The notes: generated by a model not told the origin, from the letters alone. A stretch of DNA of 64,000 bases from Alphaproteobacteria bacterium (GCA_016869595.1 VGDT01000006.1:1-64000), one strand, 5' to 3'. Positions 46,618-56,278 are shown, counted from the first letter of the stretch. A program made the numbers and translations.

Positions 46618-47088
46618 ATGTACGGCAAAACCTATTCGGCGAAACCCGCCGACATCGAAAAGAAGTGGGTGCTGATCGACGCCTCCGGGCTTATCGTCGG
46701 TCGCCTCGCGACGATCATCGCGCTGCGGCTTCGCGGCAAACACAAGGCGAGCTTTACGCCGCATATGGACGATGGCGACAACATCGTCGTCATCAACGCC
46801 GACAAGGTTGTTCTGACCGGCCGCAAGCGCGACCAGAAGGTCTATCACCATCACACGGGCTTCCCCGGCGGCATCAAGGAACGCTCGGCGAAGTTCATTC
46901 TCGAGGGGCGCTTCCCCGAGCGCGTCCTCGAAAAGGCCGTGCAGCGCATGCTGCCGCGCGGTCCCCTGGGCCGCAAGCAGCTCGGCAATCTGCGAGTCTA
47001 TAAGGGCGCCGAACATCCGCATGCGGCGCAAAATCCGCAGTCGCTCGACGTCGCCGCCCTCAACGCCAAGAATAGCCGGAGCGCCTGA
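46618..47088 (+). CDS. rplM: 50S ribosomal protein L13
   Basis: 156 residues, in the normal range. [19 protein letters not shown], then [17 protein letters not shown] and the L13 signature region [19 protein letters not shown]. First gene of the conserved rplM-rpsI operon; rpsI follows after two bases. Confidence 0.98.
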   Translation: MYGKTYSAKPADIEKKWVLIDASGLIVGRLATIIALRLRGKHKASFTPHMDDGDNIVVINADKVVLTGRKRDQKVYHHHTGFPGGIKERSAKFILEGRFPERVLEKAVQRMLPRGPLGRKQLGNLRVYKGAEHPHAAQNPQSLDVAALNAKNSRSA

Positions 47089-47090
47089 TC

Positions 47091-47570
47091 ATGGCCGAGA
47101 CCACTCTTTCCTCGCTTTCCGATCTGCAGGCGAATGTCGTCCCAGCGCCGGAAGCGCCCCGCTATGTGCAAAAGCTCGACAAGCAGGGCCGCGCCTACGC
47201 CACTGGCAAGCGCAAGAACGCCGTCGCGCGCGTCTGGGTGAAGCCCGGCGCCGGCAAGATCACCGTCAACGGCCGCGACATTGAGGCCTATTTCGCGCGT
47301 CCCGTTCTGCGGATGATCCTCGCGCAGCCGCTCGTCGTCGCCAAGCGCACTGGTCAATATGATCTCGTCGTTTCGGTCGCGGGCGGCGGACTTTCGGGTC
47401 AGGCCGGCGCGGTGCGCCATGGCCTCGCCAAGGCGCTGACCAATTACGAGCCGGAGCTGCGTCCCGCGCTCAAGAAGGAAGGGTTCCTGACGCGCGACTC
47501 CCGCGTCGTCGAGCGCAAGAAATACGGCAAGCGCAAAGCCCGCCGCAGCTTCCAGTTCTCGAAGCGCTAA
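47091..47570 (+). CDS. rpsI: 30S ribosomal protein S9
   Basis: 159 residues with an alphaproteobacterial N-terminal extension of about 30 residues before [18 protein letters not shown]. The family signature [19 protein letters not shown] is followed by the invariant tail FSKR, whose Arg contacts P-site tRNA. A TTCG-loop terminator follows the gene. Confidence 0.98.
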   Translation: MAETTLSSLSDLQANVVPAPEAPRYVQKLDKQGRAYATGKRKNAVARVWVKPGAGKITVNGRDIEAYFARPVLRMILAQPLVVAKRTGQYDLVVSVAGGGLSGQAGAVRHGLAKALTNYEPELRPALKKEGFLTRDSRVVERKKYGKRKARRSFQFSKR

Positions 47571-47604
47571 GCTTCGCGTCCTTCGAAGTTGGACCAAACA
47601 TATC

Positions 47605-47634
47605 AAGCGGCGCTTCGGCGCCGCTTTTATTTTG
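47605..47634 (+). terminator. Terminator of rplM-rpsI
   Basis: AAGCGGCGC-TTCG-GCGCCGCTT (47605-47626), a perfect stem with a UUCG tetraloop, then TTATTTTG. A strong rho-independent terminator, also next to the convergent secreted-protein gene. Confidence 0.9.
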
Positions 47635-47988
47635 TCAGTAGACGCAAATTTTGAAGTCGCCTCCAAGCCAACAGGCGGGATCGGTTTTGGAGCGCTTCGC
47701 CTCTCCCCAGCGGGAGCTGATGCCGTCGCGGGTCAGTCCCCGCACTTCAGCGACGCCCGGCGAGATGACGGAGACGTTGATCACCGTCGCGCCGCCAAAC
47801 GCGGGCTTTCCGGTTGGCGTGATCGAAAAGCTGCCGCCGCCATCGTCAGCCGAAAAATCGCACTTACCCTTATAGGGCGTCATGCCGGCGCTGATCACAA
47901 CGCACCTCGCCGGCTTGGCGTCGGCGTTCGCGACAAAAACATGCTGCGCGACGACGACTGACCCAATCAAACAGGCAATTCTTTTCAT
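47635..47988 (-). CDS. Small secreted protein coupled to the POT transporter
   Basis: 117 residues from ATG 47988 (the frame extends to 48003). Signal peptide MKRIACLIGSVVVAQHVF with cleavage near NADA. The mature 90 residues contain four cysteines (ARCVV, KGKCDF, PACWL, KICVY), so two disulfides are likely. Its ATG overlaps the POT transporter's stop as ATGA, so the two are translationally coupled. No family recognised. Confidence 0.65.
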   Translation of the reverse strand: MKRIACLIGSVVVAQHVFVANADAKPARCVVISAGMTPYKGKCDFSADDGGGSFSITPTGKPAFGGATVINVSVISPGVAEVRGLTRDGISSRWGEAKRSKTDPACWLGGDFKICVY

Positions 47989-49367
47989 GAAAGTCGCTCC
48001 CATTGTCCAACGCTCGCCTCGCAGAAAGGCATGAGGCCGCTAAGCGGCCGCCGCGCCGCTTCGACGATCAACGCGCCGACGACGCCGAGCGCGCCCATGA
48101 GCAGAAAGAAATATAGGCTTGGGACGCTCGACCAAAAACTGCCGAGCCATCCCGCCATAAGATTGCCGAGAAACATCGAGGTAAACCAAAAACCCATCAG
48201 CGCCGAGCGCGAACCTTGAGGCGCGACATGCGAAACGAGCGACAAAGCGATCGGCGAGAAATGCAGCTCCGAAACGGTGATGATGGCAAAATAAGCGAAT
48301 AGCCAAAGCCAGCTCGCCTTGCCGCCGCCGCTCGTCCAAGCAGCGAGCGCCATGACGCCATAACTCACCGCGACGCCAAGACAGCCAAGCGACATTTTGC
48401 GAATCGTCGAAGGCTCGCGCCCGAACCGCGCGAGCCGGGCCCATAGCGAAACGAGCAGAGGCGTGAAGAGAAAGATCATCAGCGGATTGAAGGCCTGAAA
48501 CCATGTCACCGGAAGTTCGGCGCGCCATCCGAAGACATCGAGGCCGCGATCCGTCGATTGAGCGGCCCAGAGCGCGATCGTATTGCCCTGCTGCTCGAAA
48601 GCCGCCCAGAAAAGCGCGGAGGGCGCAAAGAGCAACAGAAGCGTGAACAGGGACCTTCGAAAATGGGCGTGCGTCTGCGCCGTCGGTTTGCGCCTTTCGT
48701 TACGAGACGGTTCTGGCGGCAGACTCGGGAGACCGATCACGTAAGTCACAAGTCCGATGACCATGCCGACGCCCGCGCAGGCGAAGCCAAAATGCCAGCC
48801 AATCGTCTCCCCGATTGTTCCGCAAACGAGCGGCGCGAAGAAAGCGCCGATATTGATGCCGACATAGAAGATCGAATAGGCGCGGTCGCGACGAACGTCC
48901 GCCGGCGCGTAAAGCTCGCCGACCTGCGTCGAGATGTTTGGCTTGAAGAAGCCACAGCCAGACGCGATGAGAAGCATCGCGATTAAGAACAGGGAATCGT
49001 AGGCCATCATGAAATGTCCGGCCGCCATCGACGCCGCGCCGATGACGATCGTGCGCGTGCGACCGAGCCAGCGGTCGGCGATCAGCCCGCCGAGGATCGG
49101 CATGAGATAAACGAGGCCCGTATAGAGCCCATAGATTTGCGAGGCGAAAGGCTGAGCGGCGAGCGGACCGGAGAGCGTTTCGAGCCCACGCCTCAATTCA
49201 CTCAGGCCGAGCGCTGCGTTCATATGCTCCGGCGTCAAAAGATACTCGACCATGTAGAGAACGAGAAGCGCGCGCATGCCGTAATAGGAAAAGCGCTCCC
49301 ACATTTCCGAAGCGAAGAGGAAGGCAAGTCCGCGCGGTTGGTCGAGAAATTCTTCGCTTCGCTGCAT
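47985..49367 (-). CDS. POT family proton-dependent oligopeptide transporter
   Basis: 460 residues of the major facilitator superfamily, PTR2/POT type. Family signatures: EMWERFSYYGMRALLVLYM and the second POT motif near FYVGINIGAFFAPLVCGTI; about 12-14 helices. Imports di- and tripeptides with protons; with yejABEF this gives a second peptide uptake route in the window. A dispersed hairpin repeat lies upstream (49404-49480). Confidence 0.92.
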   Translation of the reverse strand: MQRSEEFLDQPRGLAFLFASEMWERFSYYGMRALLVLYMVEYLLTPEHMNAALGLSELRRGLETLSGPLAAQPFASQIYGLYTGLVYLMPILGGLIADRWLGRTRTIVIGAASMAAGHFMMAYDSLFLIAMLLIASGCGFFKPNISTQVGELYAPADVRRDRAYSIFYVGINIGAFFAPLVCGTIGETIGWHFGFACAGVGMVIGLVTYVIGLPSLPPEPSRNERRKPTAQTHAHFRRSLFTLLLLFAPSALFWAAFEQQGNTIALWAAQSTDRGLDVFGWRAELPVTWFQAFNPLMIFLFTPLLVSLWARLARFGREPSTIRKMSLGCLGVAVSYGVMALAAWTSGGGKASWLWLFAYFAIITVSELHFSPIALSLVSHVAPQGSRSALMGFWFTSMFLGNLMAGWLGSFWSSVPSLYFFLLMGALGVVGALIVEAARRPLSGLMPFCEASVGQWERLS

Positions 49368-49403
49368 TCGTTCTCGTCGAATTGAGCCTTCCTTCGGCGC
49401 CAG

Positions 49404-49480
49404 CTAGATCACGCTGCATTTAGGCGGAATCGCCCAAATGCAGATAACGTGATCGATTCTAAAAGTTTAGAGCGCGCTCT
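49404..49480. repeat. Dispersed hairpin repeat, copy 2
   Basis: Same element as 5748-5825: CTAGATCACG, inner arms CTGCATTTAGGC and GCCCAAATGCAG, CGTGATCGATT, then AAAGTTTAGAGCGCGCTCT. The arms differ from copy 1 at two positions and in each case the partner arm has the compensating change, leaving the pairing intact. Confidence 0.85.
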
Positions 49481-49523
49481 ATCTCCCCCGCAGGCGGCTT
49501 CTATAGACGATGGCTTGATCGCC

Positions 49524-49988
49524 TCAAATCGCGCCCACGTCGAGGCCGGCCGCCACGAACATCCCCAGTTCGCGGCAAGACTCGACGAAGTCTTCGCGCC
49601 ATTCGCCGCGCAAAATGAGCGGCTCGCGTATCGCGCGCCAGCGCAGGCCCGTCACGATCGTCTCGACGCCGCGCCGCGTTCCCGTCCCATCATGGCCGGC
49701 GCGGATGTAAAGCGCATAAGGCAGGCCCTGCGTTCGCTCCAGCAGCGGATAATAGCATCGGTCGAAGAAGTCCTTGAGCGCGCCGCTCATGTAGCCGAGG
49801 TTTTCGGTGGTTTCGAGTATGACCGCCTGAGCGGCGAGAACATGTTCGGGCGTCGTGACGAAAGGGCTGAGCGCTTCAACCTCGACGCCCTCGATCTCGG
49901 GCGACCCCGCGCCGCCGATGACCGCATCGCGCAGCCGCTCAGTATTGGGCGACGGCGCGTGCGCGATGATCAGCAGACGCTTTGGCAA
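49524..49988 (-). CDS. Flavodoxin-like NAD(P)H oxidoreductase
   Basis: 154 residues, TTG start. Rossmann-like flavodoxin fold: MPKRLLIIAHAPSPNTERL with the phosphate loop, ILETTENLGYMSGALKDFFDR and an FMN-contact YALYIRAGHDGTG segment. FMN-dependent redox role, partner unknown. Ten bases separate it from the small membrane protein upstream. Confidence 0.82.
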   Translation of the reverse strand: MPKRLLIIAHAPSPNTERLRDAVIGGAGSPEIEGVEVEALSPFVTTPEHVLAAQAVILETTENLGYMSGALKDFFDRCYYPLLERTQGLPYALYIRAGHDGTGTRRGVETIVTGLRWRAIREPLILRGEWREDFVESCRELGMFVAAGLDVGAI

Positions 49989-49998
49989 GCTTGCGCGG

Positions 49999-50184
49999 CT
50001 ACCAGGGATGGAATTCCGGCACGTAAATCAGCTTCATGCAGATCGCCACAGCGATGACCACGAGCATCACCAACAGCGCGCTGTAGCCGATCACCGAATA
50101 GACCGACGCATCGTAAACCGTATCCACGAGTCTGAGCGCATATGTTTTCAATGCGCCGTCTCTTTCCGCGACCTGTTTCGCCAT
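49999..50184 (-). CDS. 61-residue single-pass membrane protein
   Basis: Starts MAKQVAERDGALKTYALRLVD, has one hydrophobic helix (VIGYSALLVMLVVIAVAICM) and a short periplasmic tail ending EFHPW. Good spacing within the DUF1289/membrane/flavodoxin group supports it as real. No function known. Confidence 0.6.
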   Translation of the reverse strand: MAKQVAERDGALKTYALRLVDTVYDASVYSVIGYSALLVMLVVIAVAICMKLIYVPEFHPW

Positions 50185-50277
50185 GACCGCTCCTCCTTTT
50201 GGAAGCGGGCGCGACTACTTCGCCCTTAGGTGCAAAGGTAGGGGACTCGCAGGCCGGCGCCAATCTACTTTTAGCGA

Positions 50278-50466
50278 TTATTTTGATGGCTGCAGTTGGC
50301 TGCGAGCGCTTGTGGATCTGCGCTTTTTTGCCAATTCGACGACTTTGGCCCTTTGCAATTCCGACATCGACATCCAGCCGGCGATCTCGGCGCGCGTGCG
50401 GCCGCAGCCGACGCAAATGTCATCCCGATTGAGTTCGCAAATTTTTATGCACGGACTGTCGACCAC
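50278..50466 (-). CDS. DUF1289 family putative Fe-S protein
   Basis: 62 residues from GTG 50466 (CGGTGGG just upstream). Cysteine pattern SPCIKICELNRDDICVGCGR is the DUF1289 motif, thought to bind iron-sulfur or zinc, followed by TRAEIAGWMSMSELQRAKVV. The frame stays open to 50874 but there it overlaps argC on the other strand, so the short form is correct. A small orphan family, often next to flavoproteins. Confidence 0.85.
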   Translation of the reverse strand: MVDSPCIKICELNRDDICVGCGRTRAEIAGWMSMSELQRAKVVELAKKRRSTSARSQLQPSK

Positions 50467-50613
50467 TGACCCACCGATAAATGGCGCGACGCCGAAGCGA
50501 CTGCCAGAACCTTCCCGCCGCGCTATAGGATGGAGCGCAACGCGCGTCAAAATCGCCAGACGGTTCTTCGCGCGAATCTTTTTCTCTTCATCCAAATCGA
50601 TTAGATGCGTGCC

Positions 50614-51528
50614 ATGACGACCAAGATCTTCATCGACGGCGACGCCGGCACCACCGGGCTCGAAATCCGCGAGCGGCTCGCCGGGTGCCCAGACATCACG
50701 CTCCTTGCGCTCCCGCAGGAGCAGCGCAAGGACGCCGCCGCCAAGCGCGACATTCTCGCTTCCGTCGATATCGCCATTCTGTGTCTGCCGGACGATGCGG
50801 CCAAGGAAACCGTCGCGCTCTGCGACGCGCTCGGCGGCCAAGGCCCAAGAGTGCTCGACGCCTCCACCGCCCATCGCGTCGCGGAAGGCTGGGTCTACGG
50901 TTTTGCGGAGCTTTGCGTGGGACAGGCGGCGGCGATCGCCAGTAGCCGCCGGGTGGCGAATGTCGGCTGCTACGCTAGCGGCGCCATTGCGCTCATTCGC
51001 CCGCTCGTCGACGCCGGACTCATTCGACCGACCCAGCCGCTGACGATCAACGCCGTCTCAGGCTATTCGGGCGGCGGCAGGCAGATGATCGAAGCCTATG
51101 AGAGCGGCCAAGCGCCGGCCTTCGAGCTTTATGCGCTCGGCCTCGAGCATAAGCATGTGCCGGAGATCATGGCCTATGGAAAGCTCACGCAGCGGCCGCT
51201 TTTCGCGCCCTCCGTCGGTAATTTCCGCCAGGGCATGCTCGTCTCGATTCCGCTGGTGCTTGACGCTTTGCCCGGCAAGCCCAGAGCCGGAGATTTGGAA
51301 GACGCCTATGCGCGCCACTACGCCGACGTGAAACATGTCCGGCCCGCGCCCGCGCCCGCAAGCGGCAAGCTTGACGCCCTGGCGCTAAACGGGACTGACG
51401 ACATGGAGGTCTTTGTCATCGCCAATGAGGCGCGCGGTCATGCCCTGCTTGTCGCTAGGCTCGACAATCTCGGCAAGGGCGCGGCAGGCGCGGCGGTCCA
51501 AAACCTCGACCTGATGCTTGGAAAGTGA
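50614..51528 (+). CDS. argC: N-acetyl-gamma-glutamyl-phosphate reductase (type 2)
   Basis: 304 residues from ATG 50614 (ATG 50605 is also possible). MTTKIFIDGDAGTTGLEIRE is the type-2 ArgC N-terminus; the catalytic Cys is in ANVGCYASGAIALIR. Third step of arginine synthesis, reducing N-acetylglutamyl phosphate to the semialdehyde. Stands alone, divergent from DUF1289. Confidence 0.93.
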   Translation: MTTKIFIDGDAGTTGLEIRERLAGCPDITLLALPQEQRKDAAAKRDILASVDIAILCLPDDAAKETVALCDALGGQGPRVLDASTAHRVAEGWVYGFAELCVGQAAAIASSRRVANVGCYASGAIALIRPLVDAGLIRPTQPLTINAVSGYSGGGRQMIEAYESGQAPAFELYALGLEHKHVPEIMAYGKLTQRPLFAPSVGNFRQGMLVSIPLVLDALPGKPRAGDLEDAYARHYADVKHVRPAPAPASGKLDALALNGTDDMEVFVIANEARGHALLVARLDNLGKGAAGAAVQNLDLMLGK

Positions 51529-51534
51529 AGCGAC

Positions 51535-51567
51535 TAGTGAGTTGCGCTACTCACTACTCACTACTCA
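51535..51567. repeat. Hairpin and tandem CTACTCA heptamers
   Basis: TAGTGAGT (51535-51542) pairs with ACTCACTA (51549-51556), and CTACTCA is repeated three times (51547-51567). It lies between the converging argC and lytic transglycosylase genes and may act as a terminator or be a slippage hotspot. Confidence 0.7.
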
Positions 51568-52635
51568 CTCCACGTAGGCGGTGGCGCCTGCGGGAAGCTT
51601 TGCCGCAACGTCCTCGTAGCGGCTGGTGCGCTTATCCATCATCGTCTCGAAGGCTTCATGCACTTCTTGGACTGAACGAACCTTAAGCCGCCGGCCCTGC
51701 TGCTCATAGAAGATCGGCTTATTAGCGCGCGCGGGCCTGGGGAGCAGCGCCGCCGCCGACGTGTGCGGCGCCTCTTCCACGGTTCTCATGAAGCGCTCGG
51801 CGTCGTCCGGACCCAGGAAGTGGATGAGATAGGTCTCGCCGGAGGTCAGCGGACGGCCGATCTTTTCAGCGATCCTGGCGCTGTCCTTCTTCAGCATTTC
51901 CGCGGCGAGAGCGGCTGAAAGATATGGGTCGTTGCGCAAATTGAGGATTTGCGCCCGCTTCTGGCCGCTGACTCGCGGCCCCTCGTCGCTCGCGATCGCC
52001 GCCGCCGTATCGCCGTGGCCGTGACGCCAGCCGAAGGTTTTCATCGCCTTAAACCACGTCTTCTCGACAAATTGGAAAAGGCCGCTCGCAGACGACGTCC
52101 GGGCCTTCGCCGTCGAGGAGAAATTTGATTCCTTGTCGGCGATCGCCATGAGGAGCGCCGGATCCATTTCCGTCGTCTGAGCGGCCTTGACGACGTGCTC
52201 GACGATCGACTGCTGCACCTTGACCGACCCGAACCGCATTACGCCAGGCGGGTCTGAGAAATCATCATCGTCGAGACGATGCGACCAGGTGAGCGCCGCC
52301 TGCTCCAGAGAGAAATCTGAGTCGAGCGCCGTGTCGTCTTCGACCGATTCCGTCGTCAGCGCGGCCAGCGGGAACCCGGCGGCGCGGAGGCGCGTGGCGC
52401 GGGCGGTTCGCTCCGGACGAGGCGCGTCCTCCCGTTCGGAGGTCATCGCCAATACAGCGAGCACAGAGAGAAAGGTCGCGACGCAGAGCGCGCGCAACAG
52501 AGGAGAACAGGAATGATCGAGAAGGAAGCCCGACAGACCCCGTCGGGGCGAACCATTGGACCGCCGGCGTGAACGAGGCGGCGCAGTCTTCTTACCTTTC
52601 GAAGGCGGCGGAGCGTTCGTCAGCGTAACCGTCAT
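51565..52635 (-). CDS. Lytic transglycosylase-like protein (SLT domain), membrane-anchored
   Basis: 356 residues from ATG 52635. A basic, proline-rich N-terminus precedes one membrane helix (LLRALCVATFLSVLAVLAM), then the SLT domain: EMDPALLMAIADKESNFSS with the catalytic Glu and ASGLFQFVEKTWFKAMK. Cleaves peptidoglycan glycan strands in the periplasm. A perfect 21-base palindrome lies 20 bases upstream of the start. Confidence 0.85.
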   Translation of the reverse strand: MTVTLTNAPPPSKGKKTAPPRSRRRSNGSPRRGLSGFLLDHSCSPLLRALCVATFLSVLAVLAMTSEREDAPRPERTARATRLRAAGFPLAALTTESVEDDTALDSDFSLEQAALTWSHRLDDDDFSDPPGVMRFGSVKVQQSIVEHVVKAAQTTEMDPALLMAIADKESNFSSTAKARTSSASGLFQFVEKTWFKAMKTFGWRHGHGDTAAAIASDEGPRVSGQKRAQILNLRNDPYLSAALAAEMLKKDSARIAEKIGRPLTSGETYLIHFLGPDDAERFMRTVEEAPHTSAAALLPRPARANKPIFYEQQGRRLKVRSVQEVHEAFETMMDKRTSRYEDVAAKLPAGATAYVE

Positions 52636-52654
52636 GCTTCGCGGGTTCTCCACA

Positions 52655-52675
52655 TTTACGCAAAGTTTGCGTAAA
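52655..52675. promoter_or_regulatory. Perfect 21-base dyad upstream of the lytic transglycosylase gene
   Basis: TTTACGCAAA-g-TTTGCGTAAA (52655-52675). Ten-base arms with no mismatch and no T-run, 20 bases from the start codon, look like an operator for a dimeric regulator. No match to a known operator that I recall. Confidence 0.55.
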
Positions 52676-52884
52676 CAGAAGGTTACCTGCGAGGCAGGGC
52701 GAAAGATCGGCGCCTGAGGCCATGATTGCGCCACAATCGCGATAGCGCCGCAAGCGCACAATCGCGCTTTAGTCCTTGTTTTACAATAATTTCCGAAGAT
52801 GAACGGGCCGCAGCCGCCACAATGGCGCCATCAGCCGAGCGGCCGCGCGACGAAGCGATGTCCCGAAAAGGAAAGCTCGCGCCC

Positions 52885-53331
52885 CTAAAAGAGATTTGTC
52901 ACTTTGGAGAGCATGCCCTGGAGCAGATGATATTCCGGGCCGGCGGTGGGCGTCGTGCGCGAGATAAAGTCGATCGGCTTGCCGTCCTCCATGCCGTAAT
53001 CGGCGACGCGCTGAACCTTCTTCGACTTGTCGAAATAAACCGCATAGACCCGCTGATCGGTAATGTTCTGCGGCATGAAGGCGAAGGACCGCTCAATCCG
53101 CTGGCTGACGTAATACCAGGCGTCGCCGCCAACCGTGGACGTCGTCGACGGCGTGCCGAGCGTCGACATCACCTGCTGCGCCGACATGCCGGGCTTGACT
53201 TGCGAAGTGCTGCGCGAATCGAGAATGGCGCCGCGATTGACGACGCCCTCATATCCAAGGCAGCCCGAAAGCCCGACGGCAATGCCGGCGACGGCCGCCC
53301 CACGAAAAACGCTGCGCAAGGTCCGCGCCAT
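52885..53331 (-). CDS. bamE: OmlA/BamE-type outer-membrane lipoprotein
   Basis: 148 residues from ATG 53331. Lipoprotein signal with lipobox LSGC (C24), then the SmpA/OmlA domain: VKPGMSAQQVMSTLGTPSTT, DAWYYVSQR and VYAVYFDKSKKV. BamE stabilises the BAM complex that inserts outer-membrane beta-barrels. Divergent from the DUF177 gene, as in most alphaproteobacteria. Confidence 0.9.
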   Translation of the reverse strand: MARTLRSVFRGAAVAGIAVGLSGCLGYEGVVNRGAILDSRSTSQVKPGMSAQQVMSTLGTPSTTSTVGGDAWYYVSQRIERSFAFMPQNITDQRVYAVYFDKSKKVQRVADYGMEDGKPIDFISRTTPTAGPEYHLLQGMLSKVTNLF

Positions 53332-53508
53332 GAAAATCTCCGCAATCTTGTGCCGCGGCGCCCGCGCCCGGTCGATCATTCGTCGCCAAATCCGTAATCT
53401 TCGGACGCAGCGAAAGCAAGACAGCGCTTCTTGCATCGCGCCGCGCTGGCGTCTGTGCGTCGGCGCACATATTTGGTTGAAGGAATGAGGCGAGCTGGAG
53501 GCGACGCA

Positions 53509-54063
53509 ATGAACGAAGCTTTTGAAGCGCATCCGCCATTGACGCGCCGTCTCGCCCTTTCCGACGTGCCGCCCGAAGGCCTCGACCTCGCTATCGACGC
53601 AACGCCGGCTGAATGCGCGTCGTTGGCGCGGCATAATGCGTTGCCGGCGGTCCGCGCGCTTCACGCCGAGCTGCGCGCGCGGCGATGGCGCGGGGATGGA
53701 CTGGAGATCGACGGCGAATTGCGCGCCAGCATTCGGCAAACCTGCGTCGCCACACTCGAGGAATTCGACTCGGAGATCGTCGAACCCATTCATATGCGCT
53801 TTGCGCCGCCCCCGGACGAGACTCCACGCAGCCGACGGCGCCATGAGGAGTCGACCGAAATTACCCTGGATGAGGATCCGCCAGACCCGTTGATCGGCGG
53901 CGGCGTTGATCTTGGCGCCGTCATCTCGGAGTTCTTTACGCTGGCGCTCGATCCCTATCCCCGCAAGCCGGGGGCGCATTTCGTCGAGCCCAAGCCTGAC
54001 GACGGATCGCTCAAGATCTCGCCTTTCGCCGCGCTGCGCCGGCTCAAGCCGCGCGGCGAGTGA
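53509..54063 (+). CDS. DUF177 (YceD) protein
   Basis: 184 residues from ATG 53509, with GGAGG upstream; the frame extends to 53431. DUF177 signatures: RLALSDVPPEGLDLAI, and CVATLEEFDSEIVEPIHMRF, ending in an ALDPYPRKPGAHF stretch. YceD-type proteins help 23S rRNA accumulate in E. coli and plants. As in other alphaproteobacteria it precedes plsX and fabH, but rpmF (L32), its neighbour in E. coli, is not here. Confidence 0.9.
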   Translation: MNEAFEAHPPLTRRLALSDVPPEGLDLAIDATPAECASLARHNALPAVRALHAELRARRWRGDGLEIDGELRASIRQTCVATLEEFDSEIVEPIHMRFAPPPDETPRSRRRHEESTEITLDEDPPDPLIGGGVDLGAVISEFFTLALDPYPRKPGAHFVEPKPDDGSLKISPFAALRRLKPRGE

Positions 54064-54215
54064 GGCGAGACATCATAGGCACTTGCGCGCATGGCCAGCA
54101 AATGGCAAGTCGCCCGCGGGGGCGAGAGCGTGGACGCGCTTCTCGGACGCGTCACAAAAGCCGGTCAATAATTTAAGACCGCGGATCGGGCGCGCAGTCG
54201 GGAGAAACGTAATAA

Positions 54216-55292
54216 ATGCCGCAGACTGTTCGGATCGCGCTCGACGCGATGGGCGGCGATTTCGGTCCGAAGGTGACCATAGCGGGCGCGGCTAGCGCGC
54301 TCGAACGGCGTCCGCACAGCCGCTTCTTGCTCATCGGCGACGAGCCGGCGATCCGCGCGCAGCTTGAGCGCCATCCGCGCCTCGCCGAATGCGCGGAAGT
54401 GCGTCACTCTTCCGTCTCGATCCGCATGGACGACAAGCCGAGCCAGGCGCTCCGCTATGGACGTCGCGTCTCGTCGATGTGGCTCGCCATTGAGGCCGTT
54501 AAGAAAGGCGACGCCGACGTCGCGATTTCCGCCGGCAACACCGGCGCCCTCATGGCCATGGCGAAAATTTGCCTGCATACGATGGCGCGCGTCGATCGGC
54601 CGGCCCTCGCCTGCCTGTGGCCAACGCTGCGCGGCCAATCCGTCGTGCTTGACGTCGGCGCCTCGATGGGCGCCAACGCCAGCCATTTGGTCGATCTTGC
54701 GATCATGGGCGCGGCGATGGCGCGAGTGATCCTGGGACTTGAGCGTCCAACTGTGGGTCTGCTCAACGTCGGCACCGAGGAAATCAAGGGCATCGAGGAA
54801 GTGAAGGCCGCCTCGATCAAGCTGCGCGACCTCGCTTTGCCAGGCTTCGACTATCGCGGCTTCGTTGAGGGCGACGGCATCGGCAAGGGCGTCGTCGACG
54901 TGGTCGTCACCGAGGGCTTTACTGGCAACATCGCCCTTAAGACCGCCGAAGGAACGGCTGCGCAGATCGCCGCCTATCTCAAAGAGGCGATGGGCGGCAC
55001 GCTGCTCGCCAAGCTCGGCTATCTTCTTGCGCTCGGCGCCTTTCGCGAGCTACGCGCCAAAATGGACACGCGAGCGACGAACGGCGGCGTCTTTCTCGGG
55101 CTCGAAGGCATCGTCATCAAGAGCCACGGCGGCGCCGATTCGGTCGGCTTCGCCCGGGCCGTCGAGATCGGCCATGAAATGGCTGGCAGCGACCTGCTCA
55201 ATCGTATTCGCGACACCGTCGCGCTGGCGCACAGGCTCGGGGAACAGGACGGCGCCGATCAGACCACACCTCCCCGGGAAACCGCTCAGTGA
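54216..55292 (+). CDS. plsX: Phosphate acyltransferase PlsX
   Basis: 358 residues. PlsX converts acyl-ACP to acyl phosphate for phospholipid synthesis. Begins [20 protein letters not shown], with [13 protein letters not shown] and NVGTEEIKG; the C-terminal tail from about 325 is typical. The fabH start overlaps its stop by four bases (GTGA). Confidence 0.95.
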   Translation: MPQTVRIALDAMGGDFGPKVTIAGAASALERRPHSRFLLIGDEPAIRAQLERHPRLAECAEVRHSSVSIRMDDKPSQALRYGRRVSSMWLAIEAVKKGDADVAISAGNTGALMAMAKICLHTMARVDRPALACLWPTLRGQSVVLDVGASMGANASHLVDLAIMGAAMARVILGLERPTVGLLNVGTEEIKGIEEVKAASIKLRDLALPGFDYRGFVEGDGIGKGVVDVVVTEGFTGNIALKTAEGTAAQIAAYLKEAMGGTLLAKLGYLLALGAFRELRAKMDTRATNGGVFLGLEGIVIKSHGGADSVGFARAVEIGHEMAGSDLLNRIRDTVALAHRLGEQDGADQTTPPRETAQ

Positions 55293-56278
55293 CGACAAGC
55301 ATTCCGCAACTGCGCTCGGTCGTTCTCGGCGTCGGCGCTTATCTGCCCGAGAAAACGCTCACCAATGACGAATTGGCCAAGCTCGTCGACACGAGCGACG
55401 AGTGGATCGTCCAGCGCACCGGCATAAGAGAGCGTCATATCGCCGCCGAAGGCGAGACGACGTCGATGCTCGGCGAAAAGGCCGCGCGCGCGGCGCTCGC
55501 CAACGCCGGCGTCAGCGCGGACGACATCGACCTGATCATCGTCGCGACGTCGACGCCGGACTGGACCTTTCCTTCGACCGCGACGCAGATTCAAGCAGCG
55601 CTCGGCATTGCGCATGGCGTGGCCTTCGATCTGCAGGCCGTGTGCTCCGGATTCGTCTTCGCGGTCGCCACTGCGGAAAAATTTCTGCGTTCAGGCTCGC
55701 ATAAGCGCGCGCTCGTGATCGGCGCCGAAACGTTTTCACGGATCATCGATTGGACAGATCGCACGACCTGCGTGCTGTTTGGCGACGGCGCTGGCGCGAT
55801 GATTCTCGAAGCGCGACCGTCTCAGGGCGGGATCGAGGAGCGCGGCGTGTTGACGACGCATCTGCGTTCGGACGGACGCCACCGGGCGAAGCTACATGTC
55901 GACGGCGGCCCTTCCGCGACGCAGACCGTCGGCCATCTGCGCATGGAAGGCAAGGAAGTGTTCCGCTTCGCGGTCGGACACGTCACCGACGTCGTCAAGG
56001 ACGCTTTTGCGGCCACGGGCCTGACGCCCGAAGACCTCGACTGGTTCGTGCCGCATCAGGCCAATCGGCGAATCATCGATATGTCCGCGCAGAAGCTCGG
56101 CATCGCTCCGGAAAAGATCGTCGCCACCGTGCATCTGCACGGCAACACCTCAGCGGCCTCCGTTCCCCTGGCGCTGGCCGTCGCAACGGCGGATGGGCGG
56201 ATTAAACAGGGCGATCTTGTCATGCTCGAAGCGGTCGGCGGCGGCTTTACGTGGGGATCGGCGCTGATACGCTGGTAA
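55289..56278 (+). CDS. fabH: 3-oxoacyl-[ACP] synthase III
   Basis: 329 residues. Starts fatty-acid synthesis by condensing acetyl-CoA with malonyl-ACP. The Cys-His-Asn triad is visible: C119 ([10 protein letters not shown]), His in FVPHQANRR and Asn in [11 protein letters not shown]. Coupled to plsX upstream. A 226-base AT-rich gap follows before ihfA. Confidence 0.96.
   Translation: MTTSIPQLRSVVLGVGAYLPEKTLTNDELAKLVDTSDEWIVQRTGIRERHIAAEGETTSMLGEKAARAALANAGVSADDIDLIIVATSTPDWTFPSTATQIQAALGIAHGVAFDLQAVCSGFVFAVATAEKFLRSGSHKRALVIGAETFSRIIDWTDRTTCVLFGDGAGAMILEARPSQGGIEERGVLTTHLRSDGRHRAKLHVDGGPSATQTVGHLRMEGKEVFRFAVGHVTDVVKDAFAATGLTPEDLDWFVPHQANRRIIDMSAQKLGIAPEKIVATVHLHGNTSAASVPLALAVATADGRIKQGDLVMLEAVGGGFTWGSALIRW

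Noticed and set aside
51547-51567. Tandem heptamers as a possible CRISPR-like array
   Set aside because: Units are 7 bases with no spacers; simple slippage repeat.
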